The notes: generated from the sequence alone by a model not told the origin. Numbered from the stretch's first letter, positions 51,097-60,328 are shown. The stretch is DNA of 64,000 nucleotides from Metabacillus idriensis (GCF_009674765.1 NZ_WKKF01000001.1:1364001-1428000); one strand, 5' to 3'. Numbers and translations are program-made.

Positions 51097-52011
51097 ATGG
51101 AAGGTGTTTTATTAATAAATAAGCCTGCCGGAATGACATCACATGACTGTGTTGCTAAAATGAGACGAATTGCCAGGACAAAAAAAGTCGGTCATACCGG
51201 AACGCTCGACCCAGATGTCACAGGAGTTCTTCCTGTCTGCCTTGGACGAGCAACTAAGATTGTTGAATATTTAACGGCAGCATCAAAAACATATGAAGCA
51301 GAAGTTACCCTTGGCTTCTCAACAACGACAGAGGACTCCTCCGGTGAAGTTGTTGAAAAGAAGAAAGTGGAATCGGTTATTACTAAGGAAGATGTTCTAG
51401 AAGCGCTGAAGTCTCTTACAGGTGAGATCGATCAGGTGCCTCCGATGTATTCAGCGGTGAAAATAGGCGGGAAAAAACTGTACGAATATGCAAGAGCAGG
51501 GCAGACAATTGAGCGGCCATCCAGAAAAATCACGATTCACGAAATGACCCTTTTATCTGACATAGTAAGCAATGAAGATACCGTTTCTTTCCGTTTTAAA
51601 GTTCAATGTTCCAAGGGTACATATGTAAGAACACTTGCTGTGATGATCGGCGAAAAATTAGGCTTTCCTGCCCATATGTCGCATTTAATCAGAACAGCTT
51701 CAGGACCGTTTTTAATTGATCAATGCCACACCTTTGAAGACATCGAGGAAATGGCAGAAGAGGGCAGACTGCAGGATGAACTCATCCCGATCAGTACAGC
51801 TTTAAATCATTTGCCCAAATTGTCCATAAATGATACATTAGCAAAGAAAGTGAAAAATGGTGCTGTGCTTGAGGTTCCGCCTGGTTTTGAACAGTATGCG
51901 GCTGAAGATTCTATTGCCGTATATGATGAACAGGGAACTTGCCTTGCGATATATAAGCAGCACCCTGAAAAACCCCACTTCCTTAAACCTTCCAAAGTCC
52001 TTGTCATCTGA
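51097..52011 (+). CDS. truB: tRNA pseudouridine-55 synthase
   Basis: Makes pseudouridine 55 in the T loop of tRNAs. ATG 51097 gives 304 aa and aligns with the family N-terminus (GVLLINKPAGMTSHDCV); ATG 51073 lacks a ribosome site. Catalytic Asp38 lies in GHTGTLDPDVTGVLP. C-terminal PUA-like domain ends in LKPSKVLVI. Confidence 0.95.
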   Translation: MEGVLLINKPAGMTSHDCVAKMRRIARTKKVGHTGTLDPDVTGVLPVCLGRATKIVEYLTAASKTYEAEVTLGFSTTTEDSSGEVVEKKKVESVITKEDVLEALKSLTGEIDQVPPMYSAVKIGGKKLYEYARAGQTIERPSRKITIHEMTLLSDIVSNEDTVSFRFKVQCSKGTYVRTLAVMIGEKLGFPAHMSHLIRTASGPFLIDQCHTFEDIEEMAEEGRLQDELIPISTALNHLPKLSINDTLAKKVKNGAVLEVPPGFEQYAAEDSIAVYDEQGTCLAIYKQHPEKPHFLKPSKVLVI

Positions 52012-52052
52012 CCTGGCGGGAAGAAAGCTGATACAGAAAAGGTGAAACACGA

Positions 52053-53003
52053 GTGAAAACGATCAAACTAACGCATCCGCACTCTTTAAACGACATAGAA
52101 ATGCCCCAGCTGGCAATGGCGCTTGGCTATTTTGACGGCGTTCATCGTGGGCATCAGGAAGTTATATTGACAGCCAAAAAAACAGCAGAAGAAAAAGGAT
52201 TAAAAAGTGCAGTTATGACGTTTGATCCTCATCCTTCGGTCGTTTTAAGAAAAAATATTCAGCACGTCGAAGCGATTACAACCCTCCAGGACAAAATTGA
52301 TTTAGTTGCGAAGCTTGAAATTGATTATCTTTTTATCGTTCAATTTTCCGAAGAATTTGCAGCATTGCTTCCCCAGGAATTTGTAGACCAATATATTATC
52401 CGCCTGAATGTAAAGCATGTGATTGCAGGCTTTGATTATTCCTATGGAAGACTTGGCAAAGGAACGATGGAAACCTTGCCGTTTCATTCAAGAAGCGCTT
52501 TTGAACAAACGACAATCAGCAAGCAGACAGATCATGACCGGAAAATCAGTTCAACTTTGATCAGGGAGGTACTGAGAAACGGGGATGTGGAGTATGCATC
52601 ACGCCTTCTGAACAGGCCTCACAAGGTAAACGGAACTGTGATACACGGAGATAAGCGCGGAAGAACAATCGGGTTTCCAACGGCTAATATAGAGCTTGAC
52701 GGGGCATATATCATCCCCCCTACAGGGGTATATGCCGTCAGATTTCAAATTGGCGATGAGATTTACAATGGAGTATGCAACATTGGCTACAAACCTACCT
52801 TTTACGATGAAAAAAAACTAAAACCAAGCATAGAAGTCCATATTTTTGAGTTTAATAAATCTATATATGGAAAGAATGTTTCTATATTCTGGTATAAACG
52901 GATTAGAAGCGAGCAAAAATTCGGTTCCATTGACGAACTGATCCAGCAGATCGGAAAAGACAAAGCTTCCGCTGAGCAATTTTTTCAAGATCTGCAAGAT
53001 TAA
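52053..53003 (+). CDS. ribF: Bifunctional riboflavin kinase/FAD synthetase
   Basis: Converts riboflavin to FMN and FAD (RibC in B. subtilis, same length of 316 aa). N-terminal adenylyltransferase domain with ALGYFDGVHRGHQEVI; C-terminal flavokinase domain with GRTIGFPTANIEL and PPTGVYAV. GTG start. Confidence 0.96.
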   Translation: MKTIKLTHPHSLNDIEMPQLAMALGYFDGVHRGHQEVILTAKKTAEEKGLKSAVMTFDPHPSVVLRKNIQHVEAITTLQDKIDLVAKLEIDYLFIVQFSEEFAALLPQEFVDQYIIRLNVKHVIAGFDYSYGRLGKGTMETLPFHSRSAFEQTTISKQTDHDRKISSTLIREVLRNGDVEYASRLLNRPHKVNGTVIHGDKRGRTIGFPTANIELDGAYIIPPTGVYAVRFQIGDEIYNGVCNIGYKPTFYDEKKLKPSIEVHIFEFNKSIYGKNVSIFWYKRIRSEQKFGSIDELIQQIGKDKASAEQFFQDLQD

Positions 53004-53006
53004 CAC

Positions 53007-53035
53007 TTGCCTTATTCCACGAAAAATAGTATTCT
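53007..53035 (+). promoter_or_regulatory. Candidate SigA promoter for rpsO
   Basis: TTGCCT (53007-53012) and TATTCT (53030-53035) with a 17-bp spacer, just after the ribF stop. Confidence 0.6.
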
Positions 53036-53052
53036 AATACTTGTAACTTTTA

Positions 53053-53100
53053 TAACCATTGCTTGGCAAAACGATTCACCAACGTTTGCTCGGTAATTGG
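53053..53100 (+). promoter_or_regulatory. Candidate S15 autoregulatory leader of rpsO
   Basis: GCAAAACG (53066-53073) pairs with CGTTTGC (53083-53089, one bulged A) and outer bases CCATT / AATTGG can close a lower stem. S15 leaders that bind the protein and repress translation occur in Bacillaceae; I cannot confirm that this one matches that motif. Confidence 0.4.
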
Positions 53101-53127
53101 GGTTTTTAAATGAAGGAGGTGAATAGG

Positions 53128-53397
53128 ATGGCAATCACTCAAGAACGTAAGAATGAAATTATCACTGAGTATAGAACGCATGATACGGACACTGGTTCTC
53201 CAGAAGTTCAAATCGCTATCCTAACTGAGGATATTAACAATCTTAATGGACATTTACGTGTTCACAAGAAAGACCACCATTCACGTCGCGGTCTTTTGAA
53301 AATGGTAGGTAAACGCCGTAATCTTTTGACGTACCTGCGCAATAATGACGTAACTCGTTATCGCGATCTAATCAACAAGCTTGGTTTACGCCGATAA
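53128..53397 (+). CDS. rpsO: 30S ribosomal protein S15
   Basis: 89-aa 16S rRNA-binding protein. ATG 53128 follows a perfect AAGGAGGTG; the in-frame ATG 53110 sits upstream of that site. Conserved [19 protein letters not shown] and [15 protein letters not shown]. Confidence 0.98.
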   Translation: MAITQERKNEIITEYRTHDTDTGSPEVQIAILTEDINNLNGHLRVHKKDHHSRRGLLKMVGKRRNLLTYLRNNDVTRYRDLINKLGLRR

Positions 53398-53403
53398 TCT
53401 TTG

Positions 53404-53429
53404 AAAAGCGGGAGAATTCCCGCTTTTTT
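53404..53429 (+). terminator. Intrinsic terminator after rpsO
   Basis: AAAAGCGGGA (53404-53413) pairs with TCCCGCTTTT (53418-53427) around a 4-nt loop; T-run to 53429. Confidence 0.9.
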
Positions 53430-53442
53430 AGTGTATTAAAAT

Positions 53443-53505
53443 AAGAAAGCAGGAGCGTTTTGACCTGATCATTTCAGATCGGGGATCCAGGCGCTGGAGC
53501 TTGCA
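53443..53505 (+). repeat. Probable remnant of a Bacillaceae intergenic repeat
   Basis: The stretch with AGGCGCTGGAGCTTGCA (53489-53505) preceded by CCTGATC / GATCGGG (53463-53485) resembles the end of a common dispersed repeat whose core reads GGCGCTGGAGCTAGACA in many Bacillus genomes (from memory). It is more GC-rich than the AT-rich flanks and lies between the rpsO terminator and the pnp promoter. Confidence 0.4.
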
Positions 53506-53582
53506 TGAATGCGGAAATTTAAATATTCTATACGAATAAACAATAAGATTTTCACGCGATCTATTTACATACCGGAATAACA

Positions 53583-53612
53583 TTGATATGTTGAATTTAA
53601 ATGGTTCATAAT
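53583..53612 (+). promoter_or_regulatory. Candidate SigA promoter for pnp
   Basis: TTGATA (53583-53588) and CATAAT (53607-53612) with an 18-bp spacer. The leader would be about 45 nt and includes a short ATACA/TGTAT hairpin. Confidence 0.45.
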
Positions 53613-53663
53613 AATACATAATTGTATGTTGTGACTTATATGACGAGAGGAGTTCATTCTTAT

Positions 53664-55781
53664 ATGGGACAAGAAAAACAAGTGTTCTCCATTGATTGGG
53701 CTGGAAGAGAATTGACCGTAGAAGTTGGCCAGCTGGCAAAACAGGCTAACGGCGCGGCACTGATCCGCTATGGAGAAACAGCTGTATTAAGTACAGCAAC
53801 AGCATCAAAAGAACCTAAAACGGTTGACTTTTTCCCGTTGACTGTCAATTACGAAGAGCGCCTGTATGCCGTTGGTAAAATTCCAGGAGGATTTATTAAA
53901 CGCGAAGGACGCCCAAGTGAAAAAGCAATCCTTGCAAGCCGTCTGATTGACCGTCCATTGCGTCCATTGTTTGCAGATGGATTCCGCAATGAAGTACAGG
54001 TTGTCAGTATCGTGATGAGTGTCGATCAGGACTGTTCATCTGAAATGGCTGCAATGTTTGGTTCATCCCTTGCATTAACTGTATCTGACATTCCGTTTGA
54101 AGGGCCGATTGCAGGCGTTGTTGTCGGACGTGTGGATAATGAGTTTGTCATCAATCCGACAGTTGACCAAATGGATAAAAGCGATATCAACTTAATTGTT
54201 GCTGGCACAAAAGATGCCATTAACATGGTAGAAGCAGGAGCAAATGAAGTTCCTGAGGAAATCATGCTTGAAGCGATTATGTTTGGTCATAATGAAATCA
54301 AGCGTCTGATTGCATTCCAGGAAGAAATTGCAGCTCAGGTAGCGAAAGCAAAATCAGAAGTGAAACTGTATGTTCTTGATGCTGATCTTGAGACAAGCAT
54401 TCGTGAAATGGCTGAAAAAGACTTGCTTTCAGCGATTCAAGTGCAGGAAAAACATGCACGCGAAGAAGCCATTAATGAAGTGAAGAAAACAGTCGTTGCT
54501 CATTTTGAAGAGCAGGAAGCAGAAGCTGACACTCTTAAACAAGTGAAAGAAATCCTCTCGAAATTAGTTAAACAAGAAGTCCGCCGTCTGATCACTGAAG
54601 ATAAAGTCCGCCCGGATGGACGTAAAATTGATGAAATCCGCCCTCTTTCTTCTGAAGTCGGCTTATTATCCCGCACACATGGTTCAGGTCTGTTCACACG
54701 CGGACAAACTCAGGCGCTAAGCATTTGTACGCTTGGAGCACTTGGAGATGTGCAGATTCTTGACGGTCTTGGCATTGAAGAAACAAAACGTTTTATGCAT
54801 CATTACAATTTCCCGCTGTTCAGCGTAGGGGAAACTGGATTTATGCGCGGACCTGGACGCCGTGAAATCGGCCATGGCGCGCTCGGCGAAAGAGCTCTTG
54901 AGCCTGTCATTCCTTCTGAAAAGGATTTCCCGTATACAGTTCGTCTTGTATCAGAAGTTCTTGAATCAAACGGTTCAACCTCACAAGCAAGTATTTGTGC
55001 AAGCACACTTGCCATGATGGATGCCGGTGTTCCTCTTAAAGCTCCTGTAGCAGGGATTGCAATGGGACTTGTGAAATCAGGAGAGCATTACTCAGTGCTG
55101 ACTGATATTCAGGGAATGGAAGATCACCTTGGAGACATGGACTTTAAAGTAGCAGGAACGGCTAAAGGCGTAACTGCCCTTCAAATGGACATTAAAATCG
55201 AGGGATTATCCCGTGAAATTTTAGAAGAAGCTCTTCTTCAGGCTAAAAAAGGACGCATGGAAATCCTTGAATCAATGCTTGCAACGATTAAAGAGCCTCG
55301 CACTGAGCTTTCTCAATATGCTCCTAAAATCTTAATGATGGCGATTAATCCTGATAAAATCCGCGATGTTATTGGGCCAAGCGGTAAACAAATCAATAAA
55401 ATCATCGAAGAAACTGGCGTTAAAATTGACATTGAACAAGACGGAACGGTCTTTATTTCGTCAACGAATGAGGAAATGAATCAAAAAGCGAAGCAAATTA
55501 TTGAAGACATTGTCCGCGAAGTTGTTGTCGGACAAATGTATTTAGGAAAAGTGAAGCGCGTTGAAAAGTTCGGTGCTTTCGTTGAAATATTCAATGGCAA
55601 AGACGGTTTAGTACACATTTCTGAACTCGCAGAAGAGCGCGTTGGAAAAGTTGAGGATGTTGTTAAAATCGGTGATGAGTTGCTTGTGAAGGTAACTGAA
55701 ATTGATAAACAAGGTCGCGTCAATCTTTCTAGAAAAGCAGTTCTTCGTGACGAGAAAGAAAAAGAAAAGCAAAATTCTTAA
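53664..55781 (+). CDS. pnp: Polynucleotide phosphorylase
   Basis: 3'-5' exoribonuclease using phosphate. ATG 53664 gives 705 aa, identical in length to B. subtilis PnpA, with N-terminus [17 protein letters not shown]. Two RNase PH domains ([40 protein letters not shown]), a KH domain ([20 protein letters not shown]) and an S1 domain follow in order. Phe replaces the usual Pro in GETGP. AGAGGAG lies about 13 nt from ATG, a slightly long spacing. Confidence 0.97.
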   Translation: MGQEKQVFSIDWAGRELTVEVGQLAKQANGAALIRYGETAVLSTATASKEPKTVDFFPLTVNYEERLYAVGKIPGGFIKREGRPSEKAILASRLIDRPLRPLFADGFRNEVQVVSIVMSVDQDCSSEMAAMFGSSLALTVSDIPFEGPIAGVVVGRVDNEFVINPTVDQMDKSDINLIVAGTKDAINMVEAGANEVPEEIMLEAIMFGHNEIKRLIAFQEEIAAQVAKAKSEVKLYVLDADLETSIREMAEKDLLSAIQVQEKHAREEAINEVKKTVVAHFEEQEAEADTLKQVKEILSKLVKQEVRRLITEDKVRPDGRKIDEIRPLSSEVGLLSRTHGSGLFTRGQTQALSICTLGALGDVQILDGLGIEETKRFMHHYNFPLFSVGETGFMRGPGRREIGHGALGERALEPVIPSEKDFPYTVRLVSEVLESNGSTSQASICASTLAMMDAGVPLKAPVAGIAMGLVKSGEHYSVLTDIQGMEDHLGDMDFKVAGTAKGVTALQMDIKIEGLSREILEEALLQAKKGRMEILESMLATIKEPRTELSQYAPKILMMAINPDKIRDVIGPSGKQINKIIEETGVKIDIEQDGTVFISSTNEEMNQKAKQIIEDIVREVVVGQMYLGKVKRVEKFGAFVEIFNGKDGLVHISELAEERVGKVEDVVKIGDELLVKVTEIDKQGRVNLSRKAVLRDEKEKEKQNS

Positions 55782-55786
55782 AGTGT

Positions 55787-55818
55787 AGAAGCCAGAGAAG
55801 CTAGTCTGGCTTCTTTTT
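55787..55818 (+). terminator. Intrinsic terminator after pnp
   Basis: AGAAGCCAGA (55787-55796) pairs with TCTGGCTTCT (55805-55814), followed by a T-run to 55818. Confidence 0.92.
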
Positions 55819-55908
55819 GCATTTTTCACGGTACCTTGGCATCTCTTGCAACATGTTCTACCTTGTCCCTTTCGTACATATTTTCTAGTAAAAAGGGGGA
55901 AGACAAAC

Positions 55909-56868
55909 ATGAAGAGGTTCCATTTATTAAGCATTGCGCTCATCATAATCGTAACTGGTGCTGTTATACAGAATCCATATACATCAGCCTATGTTTCTAC
56001 AATGAAAGTTGAAGATGTTTCAGCTGTAAAACAGCCTGATGAGCTCTATCAGGCGATAGCTGCAAAGGCAAAGGACTATGAAAAGCCGGCACAGGATGCT
56101 CAAATACATACAGTCTGGAAAGCTACTCCCGGCTACAATGGCATATCTGTTGATATTGATGAGTCGTATAAAAAAATGAAGAAAAAAGGGAAGTTCGATG
56201 AAAAGCAGCTTGTCTTTAGACAGGTTAAGCCAAAAGTTCACTTAGGTGACCTGCCGCCTGCTCCCATTTACAGAGGGCACCCTGATAAATCAATGGTTTC
56301 TTTTCTCATTAATGTTGCCTGGGGAAATGAATATCTTCCAGGTATGCTTGAAGTGCTTGATAAGCATGGAGTAAAAGCTACCTTTTTCCTTGAAGGAAGA
56401 TGGGCAAAAGAAAATCCGGGACTTGTCAAAAAAATAAAAGAAGCAGGTCATGAAATCGGGAATCATTCCTATTCCCATCCTGATATGGCAAGAATCACAA
56501 CAGACCAAATCCGTAAACAGATTGGTTCAACAAATGAAGTCATCAAAGAAATAACAGGCGCCGCCCCAGTCTGGTTCGCACCTCCAAGCGGAAGCTTCAG
56601 GCAGGACGTGATTACAGCAGCAGATGAATTTAAGATGGAGACGGTCCTTTGGTCAGTTGATACGATTGACTGGCAAAAGCCCGAACCCAGCGTTTTAGTT
56701 GAACGCGTCCTAAAAAAGGTTCATAATGGTGCTATGATTCTTATGCATCCTACTGATTCCACGTCTAGAAGTTTAGAAACATTGATTCAGTCAATAAAAC
56801 AGAAGGGCTATTCTTTCGGTTCTGTCTCAATGCTCATGGATGAAGAACGGCTGCCTGCATCTAAATAA
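55909..56868 (+). CDS. ylxY: Polysaccharide deacetylase-like protein YlxY
   Basis: Secreted or membrane-anchored NodB-fold protein, 319 aa from ATG 55909 (AAGGGGG upstream); an upstream in-frame codon at 55846 is rejected because the signal segment starts at 55909. A hydrophobic N-terminus (about 6-27) is followed by a variable region and a NodB domain (about 130-310). The metal His motif HSYSH is kept, but the motif that should carry two Asp (TFDDG) reads LINVAWG, and the FRPPYG motif reads FAPPSG. It may therefore lack activity; B. subtilis YlxY shows similar changes. Confidence 0.9.
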   Translation: MKRFHLLSIALIIIVTGAVIQNPYTSAYVSTMKVEDVSAVKQPDELYQAIAAKAKDYEKPAQDAQIHTVWKATPGYNGISVDIDESYKKMKKKGKFDEKQLVFRQVKPKVHLGDLPPAPIYRGHPDKSMVSFLINVAWGNEYLPGMLEVLDKHGVKATFFLEGRWAKENPGLVKKIKEAGHEIGNHSYSHPDMARITTDQIRKQIGSTNEVIKEITGAAPVWFAPPSGSFRQDVITAADEFKMETVLWSVDTIDWQKPEPSVLVERVLKKVHNGAMILMHPTDSTSRSLETLIQSIKQKGYSFGSVSMLMDEERLPASK

Positions 56869-56924
56869 CATATTCTCATCAATTACAGATCCTTGGAGCT
56901 TACAGATAGATAGGAGGAACAAGT

Positions 56925-58166
56925 TTGATTAAAAAGTATACATGCCAAAATGGTGTAAGAATCGTGCTCGAAAATATCCCCCACGTAAGATCAGTTGCAA
57001 TCGGGGTATGGATTGGCACTGGCTCACGAAACGAAAATGAAAAAAACAATGGGATTTCCCACTTTTTAGAACATATGTTTTTTAAAGGCACAAAAACAAG
57101 ATCAGCACGGGAAATTGCTGAATCATTTGACAGCATCGGCGGTCAAGTAAACGCTTTTACTTCAAAAGAATACACATGTTATTATGCAAAAGTGCTTGAT
57201 GAACATTCTGACTATGCACTCGAAGTGCTTGCAGATATGTTCTTCAACTCAACGTTTGATGACATTGAGCTGAAAAAAGAGAAAAATGTTGTGTACGAAG
57301 AAATTAAAATGTATGAAGATACTCCGGACGATATCGTACATGATTTACTCAGCAAAGCTACATACGGCGATCATCCGCTGGGGTATCCTATTTTAGGAAC
57401 AGAAGAAACGCTTGCTAAATTCGAGAGCGACACATTGAGAGAGTATATGGATCAATATTACACTCCAGAGAACGTCGTGATTTCTGTAGCCGGCAATATT
57501 TCAGAGAGCTTTATTGCGGAAGTCGAAAAACAATTCGGTTCATTTGAGACGTCTCAAAAGGGAACTGAAATTGGTGCACCTGAATTCATGACTCATAAGC
57601 TTGCCCGGAAAAAAGATACAGAGCAGGCTCATCTTTGCATAGGCTTTGACGGACTTCAAGTCGGCCACGAGAAAATTTATGATCTGATTGTATTAAATAA
57701 CGTACTTGGCGGCAGCATGAGCTCAAGATTGTTCCAGGATGTCCGTGAGCAAAAAGGGTTAGCCTATTCCGTTTTTTCCTATCACTCTTCTTATCAGGAC
57801 AATGGCATGCTGACGATTTACGGCGGCACAGGACGTGCACAGCTTGATGTTCTGTTTGAAACGATCCAGGAAACACTTGCTACATTAAAAAAAGAAGGCA
57901 TTACTTCAAAAGAGCTTACAAACAGCATAGAGCAAATGAAGGGCAATTTGATGCTCAGCTTAGAAAGCACCAACAGCCGCATGAGCCGAAACGGTAAGAA
58001 TGAACTTCTTCTTGGCCGTCACCGCAGCCTCGATGAAATGATTGAAAAGATTAATGAAGTTACTGCAGATAATGTAAATGCACTTGCAAAACAATTATTT
58101 ACAGATGACTATTCTATTGCTCTGATCAGCCCGGACGGAAAGCTTCCTTCTGCTTTAAAACAATAA
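56925..58166 (+). CDS. mlpA: M16 family zinc protease MlpA (YmxG)
   Basis: Processing-protease-like peptidase, 413 aa, cytoplasmic. Inverted zinc motif HFLEH at 46-50 with downstream Glu in NVVYEEIKMYEDTPDD. C-terminal M16_C domain has NVLGGSMSSRLFQDVREQKGLAYSV. TTG 56925 start with TAGGAGG. Confidence 0.95.
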   Translation: MIKKYTCQNGVRIVLENIPHVRSVAIGVWIGTGSRNENEKNNGISHFLEHMFFKGTKTRSAREIAESFDSIGGQVNAFTSKEYTCYYAKVLDEHSDYALEVLADMFFNSTFDDIELKKEKNVVYEEIKMYEDTPDDIVHDLLSKATYGDHPLGYPILGTEETLAKFESDTLREYMDQYYTPENVVISVAGNISESFIAEVEKQFGSFETSQKGTEIGAPEFMTHKLARKKDTEQAHLCIGFDGLQVGHEKIYDLIVLNNVLGGSMSSRLFQDVREQKGLAYSVFSYHSSYQDNGMLTIYGGTGRAQLDVLFETIQETLATLKKEGITSKELTNSIEQMKGNLMLSLESTNSRMSRNGKNELLLGRHRSLDEMIEKINEVTADNVNALAKQLFTDDYSIALISPDGKLPSALKQ

Positions 58167-58174
58167 TCAGTTAA

Positions 58175-58206
58175 GACCTGCAGGGATTTTCCTGCAGGTC
58201 TTTTTT
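58175..58206 (+). terminator. Intrinsic terminator after mlpA
   Basis: GACCTGCAGG (58175-58184) and CCTGCAGGTC (58191-58200) form a perfect 10-bp stem with a 6-nt loop, followed by TTTTTT. Confidence 0.92.
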
Positions 58207-58247
58207 ATGTCCAAATGGATATATATGATAAAAAGGATGGTGATTCC

Positions 58248-58505
58248 ATGCGGCTGAGCGAGCTGAGCGGAAAAGAAATCGTGGATGTGAAAAGAGCTGA
58301 GAGATTGGGAATTTTAGGGCAGACGGACCTTGAGATTAATGAACAGACCGGTCAAATAACAGCCCTTGTCATTCCGTCTGTCAAATGGTTTGGGTTCAGA
58401 AAGCAGGGAGGTGAAATAAGAGTCCCCTGGCTTCACATTAAAAAGATCGGCACAGATATGATTATCTTAGACATTGAAGATGATCAAATAAAACTTTTAG
58501 AGTGA
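58248..58505 (+). CDS. ymxH: PRC-barrel protein YmxH (YlmC/YmxH family)
   Basis: An 85-residue PRC-barrel protein, conserved among spore formers. RLSELSGKEIVDVKRAERLGIL and VPWLHIKKIGTDMIILDI. ATG 58248 with AAAAGGATGG; an upstream in-frame ATG at 58215 lies in the mlpA terminator leader. Function uncertain. Confidence 0.9.
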   Translation: MRLSELSGKEIVDVKRAERLGILGQTDLEINEQTGQITALVIPSVKWFGFRKQGGEIRVPWLHIKKIGTDMIILDIEDDQIKLLE

Positions 58506-58534
58506 AAGCGATTGGACGCCAATCGCTTTTTTTT
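58505..58534 (+). terminator. Intrinsic terminator after ymxH
   Basis: AAAGCGATTGG (58505-58515) pairs with CCAATCGCTTT (58519-58529) around a 3-nt loop; T-run to 58534. Confidence 0.92.
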
Positions 58535-58662
58535 ATGGGATCAGCTTCTAAGAGCGAGCTGCAAAATGATTCATTATTTCTGTGCAGAGGCTGATCTGCA
58601 GCTGATTTTAAAATGTTGAAAGTTAACTGCCTGACTCATAATTATATGCAGGAAAGTCTATC

Positions 58663-58690
58663 ACCCCGCCCGCAGATATTACATAAGATG
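58663..58690 (+). promoter_or_regulatory. Candidate SigK promoter for dpaAB
   Basis: An AC at 58663-58664 is followed after 17 bp by CATAAGATG (58682-58690), close to the SigK pattern AC-N16/17-CATANNNTA. The last base pair differs. In B. subtilis dpaAB is transcribed by SigK in the mother cell. The rest of the 256-bp gap holds only an imperfect inverted repeat (GATCAGC at 58540 and GCTGATC at 58592). Confidence 0.4.
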
Positions 58691-58761
58691 TTTAAGTAAG
58701 TTCACTCAGGATTTAATCATTATGAATATATACATCGCGAAAAAGTAGGTGAAAGGGTCGT

Positions 58762-59664
58762 ATGTTAACAGGACTTAACATAGCAGTCATTGGAGGAGAT
58801 GCTCGGCAGCTGGAGGTCATACGGAAATTGACTGAACTTGATGCAAAGCTTTTTTTAGTAGGCTTTGACCAGCTGGATCATGGATTTACCGGAGCCGCGA
58901 AATTAAAGCTTGCCGAAGTGAAATTTGAAGGAATAGATGTCATTATTCTTCCTGTTCCCGGAACGAATATAGAAGGGCACGTCGATACAATCTTCTCTAA
59001 TGAGGAAGTAGTGTTAACGGAGGAGATTATTGCAAGAACACCTCCTCACTGCATCATTTATTCTGGAATCAGCAATCCATACTTAGATGGAATAATTGAT
59101 GGAACAAACCGAGAACTTGTTCAGCTTTTTGAAAGAGATGATGTAGCGATTTACAATTCAATTCCGACCGTAGAAGGAACAATTATGATGGCTATTCAGC
59201 ACACCGATTTTACGATCCACGGTTCAAGAATTGCTGTACTCGGACTTGGAAGGGTAGGAATGAGCGTAGCGCGCACATTCTCAGCACTTGGGGCAAAAGT
59301 GAAGGTGGGAGCAAGAAAGTCTTCGCATATAGCAAGAATTATTGAAATGGGACTTGAGTCTTTTCAGCTAGAGGATCTTGAAAACGAAGTTTCTCAAATA
59401 GACATTTGCATTAATACGATTCCTTATCACATCGTGACGGCAAAAGTCATCTCGAAAATGCCTGCTCACACATTGATAATTGACCTTGCATCAAAGCCGG
59501 GGGGAACGGATTTTAAATATGCTGAAAAAAGGGGCATAAAAGCATTGCTCGCACCGGGTCTTCCGGGGATAGTCGCACCGAAAACGGCCGGTCAGATTGT
59601 GGCGAACGTATTGGCGGCGCTGCTTACAGAGGAATTCTCCAAAAGGAAGGGGTCATCATCATGA
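58762..59664 (+). CDS. dpaA: Dipicolinate synthase subunit A
   Basis: With DpaB converts dihydroxy-tetrahydrodipicolinate to dipicolinic acid for the spore core (SpoVFA). 300 aa. NAD(P)-binding Rossmann region VLGLGRVGMSVARTFSALGAKV near residue 160 and IIDLASKPGGTDF. Overlaps dpaB by 4 bp. Mother-cell gene of sporulation. Confidence 0.96.
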   Translation: MLTGLNIAVIGGDARQLEVIRKLTELDAKLFLVGFDQLDHGFTGAAKLKLAEVKFEGIDVIILPVPGTNIEGHVDTIFSNEEVVLTEEIIARTPPHCIIYSGISNPYLDGIIDGTNRELVQLFERDDVAIYNSIPTVEGTIMMAIQHTDFTIHGSRIAVLGLGRVGMSVARTFSALGAKVKVGARKSSHIARIIEMGLESFQLEDLENEVSQIDICINTIPYHIVTAKVISKMPAHTLIIDLASKPGGTDFKYAEKRGIKALLAPGLPGIVAPKTAGQIVANVLAALLTEEFSKRKGSSS

Positions 59665-60260
59665 AGGTTAAAGGCAAGAGAATCGGTTTTGGACTAACGG
59701 GGTCTCACTGCACATATGATGCAGTTTATCCGCAGATTAAACGGTTGATTGACGAAGGAGCAGATGTCATGCCTGTCGTCACAAATACAGTAAAATTCAC
59801 TAATACAAGATTTGGCGAAGGTGAGGAGTGGATAAAGAAGATTGAAGAACTGACGGGCCATAAAGTCATTGATTCAATTGTAGGAGCAGAACCCCTTGGG
59901 CCGAAAATTCCGCTTGACTGCATGGTTGTTGCACCTATGACCGGCAATTCAATGAGCAAGCTTGCAAATGCAATGACAGAATCACCGGTGCTGATGGCTG
60001 CGAAGGCTACTTTAAGAAACCACAAACCGGTAGTACTTGGCATCTCGACGAATGACGGGCTTGGTTTAAACGGTGCAAATCTGATGAAGCTGATGGCGGC
60101 AAAGAATATTTACTTTATTCCATTTGGCCAGGATGCTCCTTTTAAAAAGCCGAATTCTTTAGTGGCTAAAATGGACTTATTATTGGAAACAGTCGAAGCA
60201 GCATTAGAGCATTCACAATTTCAGCCGGTGATTATTGAAAAATTTCGTGATGACGAATAG
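59661..60260 (+). CDS. dpaB: Dipicolinate synthase subunit B
   Basis: Flavoprotein-fold partner of DpaA (SpoVFB), 199 aa. RIGFGLTGSHCTYDAVYPQI and VVAPMTGNSMSKLANAMTESP resemble HFCD-type flavoproteins. Followed by a 139-bp gap without a strong terminator before asd. Confidence 0.95.
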   Translation: MKVKGKRIGFGLTGSHCTYDAVYPQIKRLIDEGADVMPVVTNTVKFTNTRFGEGEEWIKKIEELTGHKVIDSIVGAEPLGPKIPLDCMVVAPMTGNSMSKLANAMTESPVLMAAKATLRNHKPVVLGISTNDGLGLNGANLMKLMAAKNIYFIPFGQDAPFKKPNSLVAKMDLLLETVEAALEHSQFQPVIIEKFRDDE

Positions 60261-60299
60261 CCTGCTTCTTGATAGAATAGAAGGCAAGAAAAATCATGG

Positions 60300-60328
60300 T
60301 TGTATAATGAATACACCTAGTCTATGAT
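60300..60328 (+). promoter_or_regulatory. Candidate SigA promoter for asd-dapG-dapA
   Basis: TTGTAT (60300-60305) and TATGAT (60323-60328) with a 17-bp spacer, 72 bp before asd. A TATAAT at 60303 overlaps it but has no -35 at normal spacing. Confidence 0.5.

Noticed and set aside
60303-60308. TATAAT upstream of asd as a second promoter
   Set aside because: No -35 hexamer at 16-18 bp; TTGATA at 60269 is 28 bp away.
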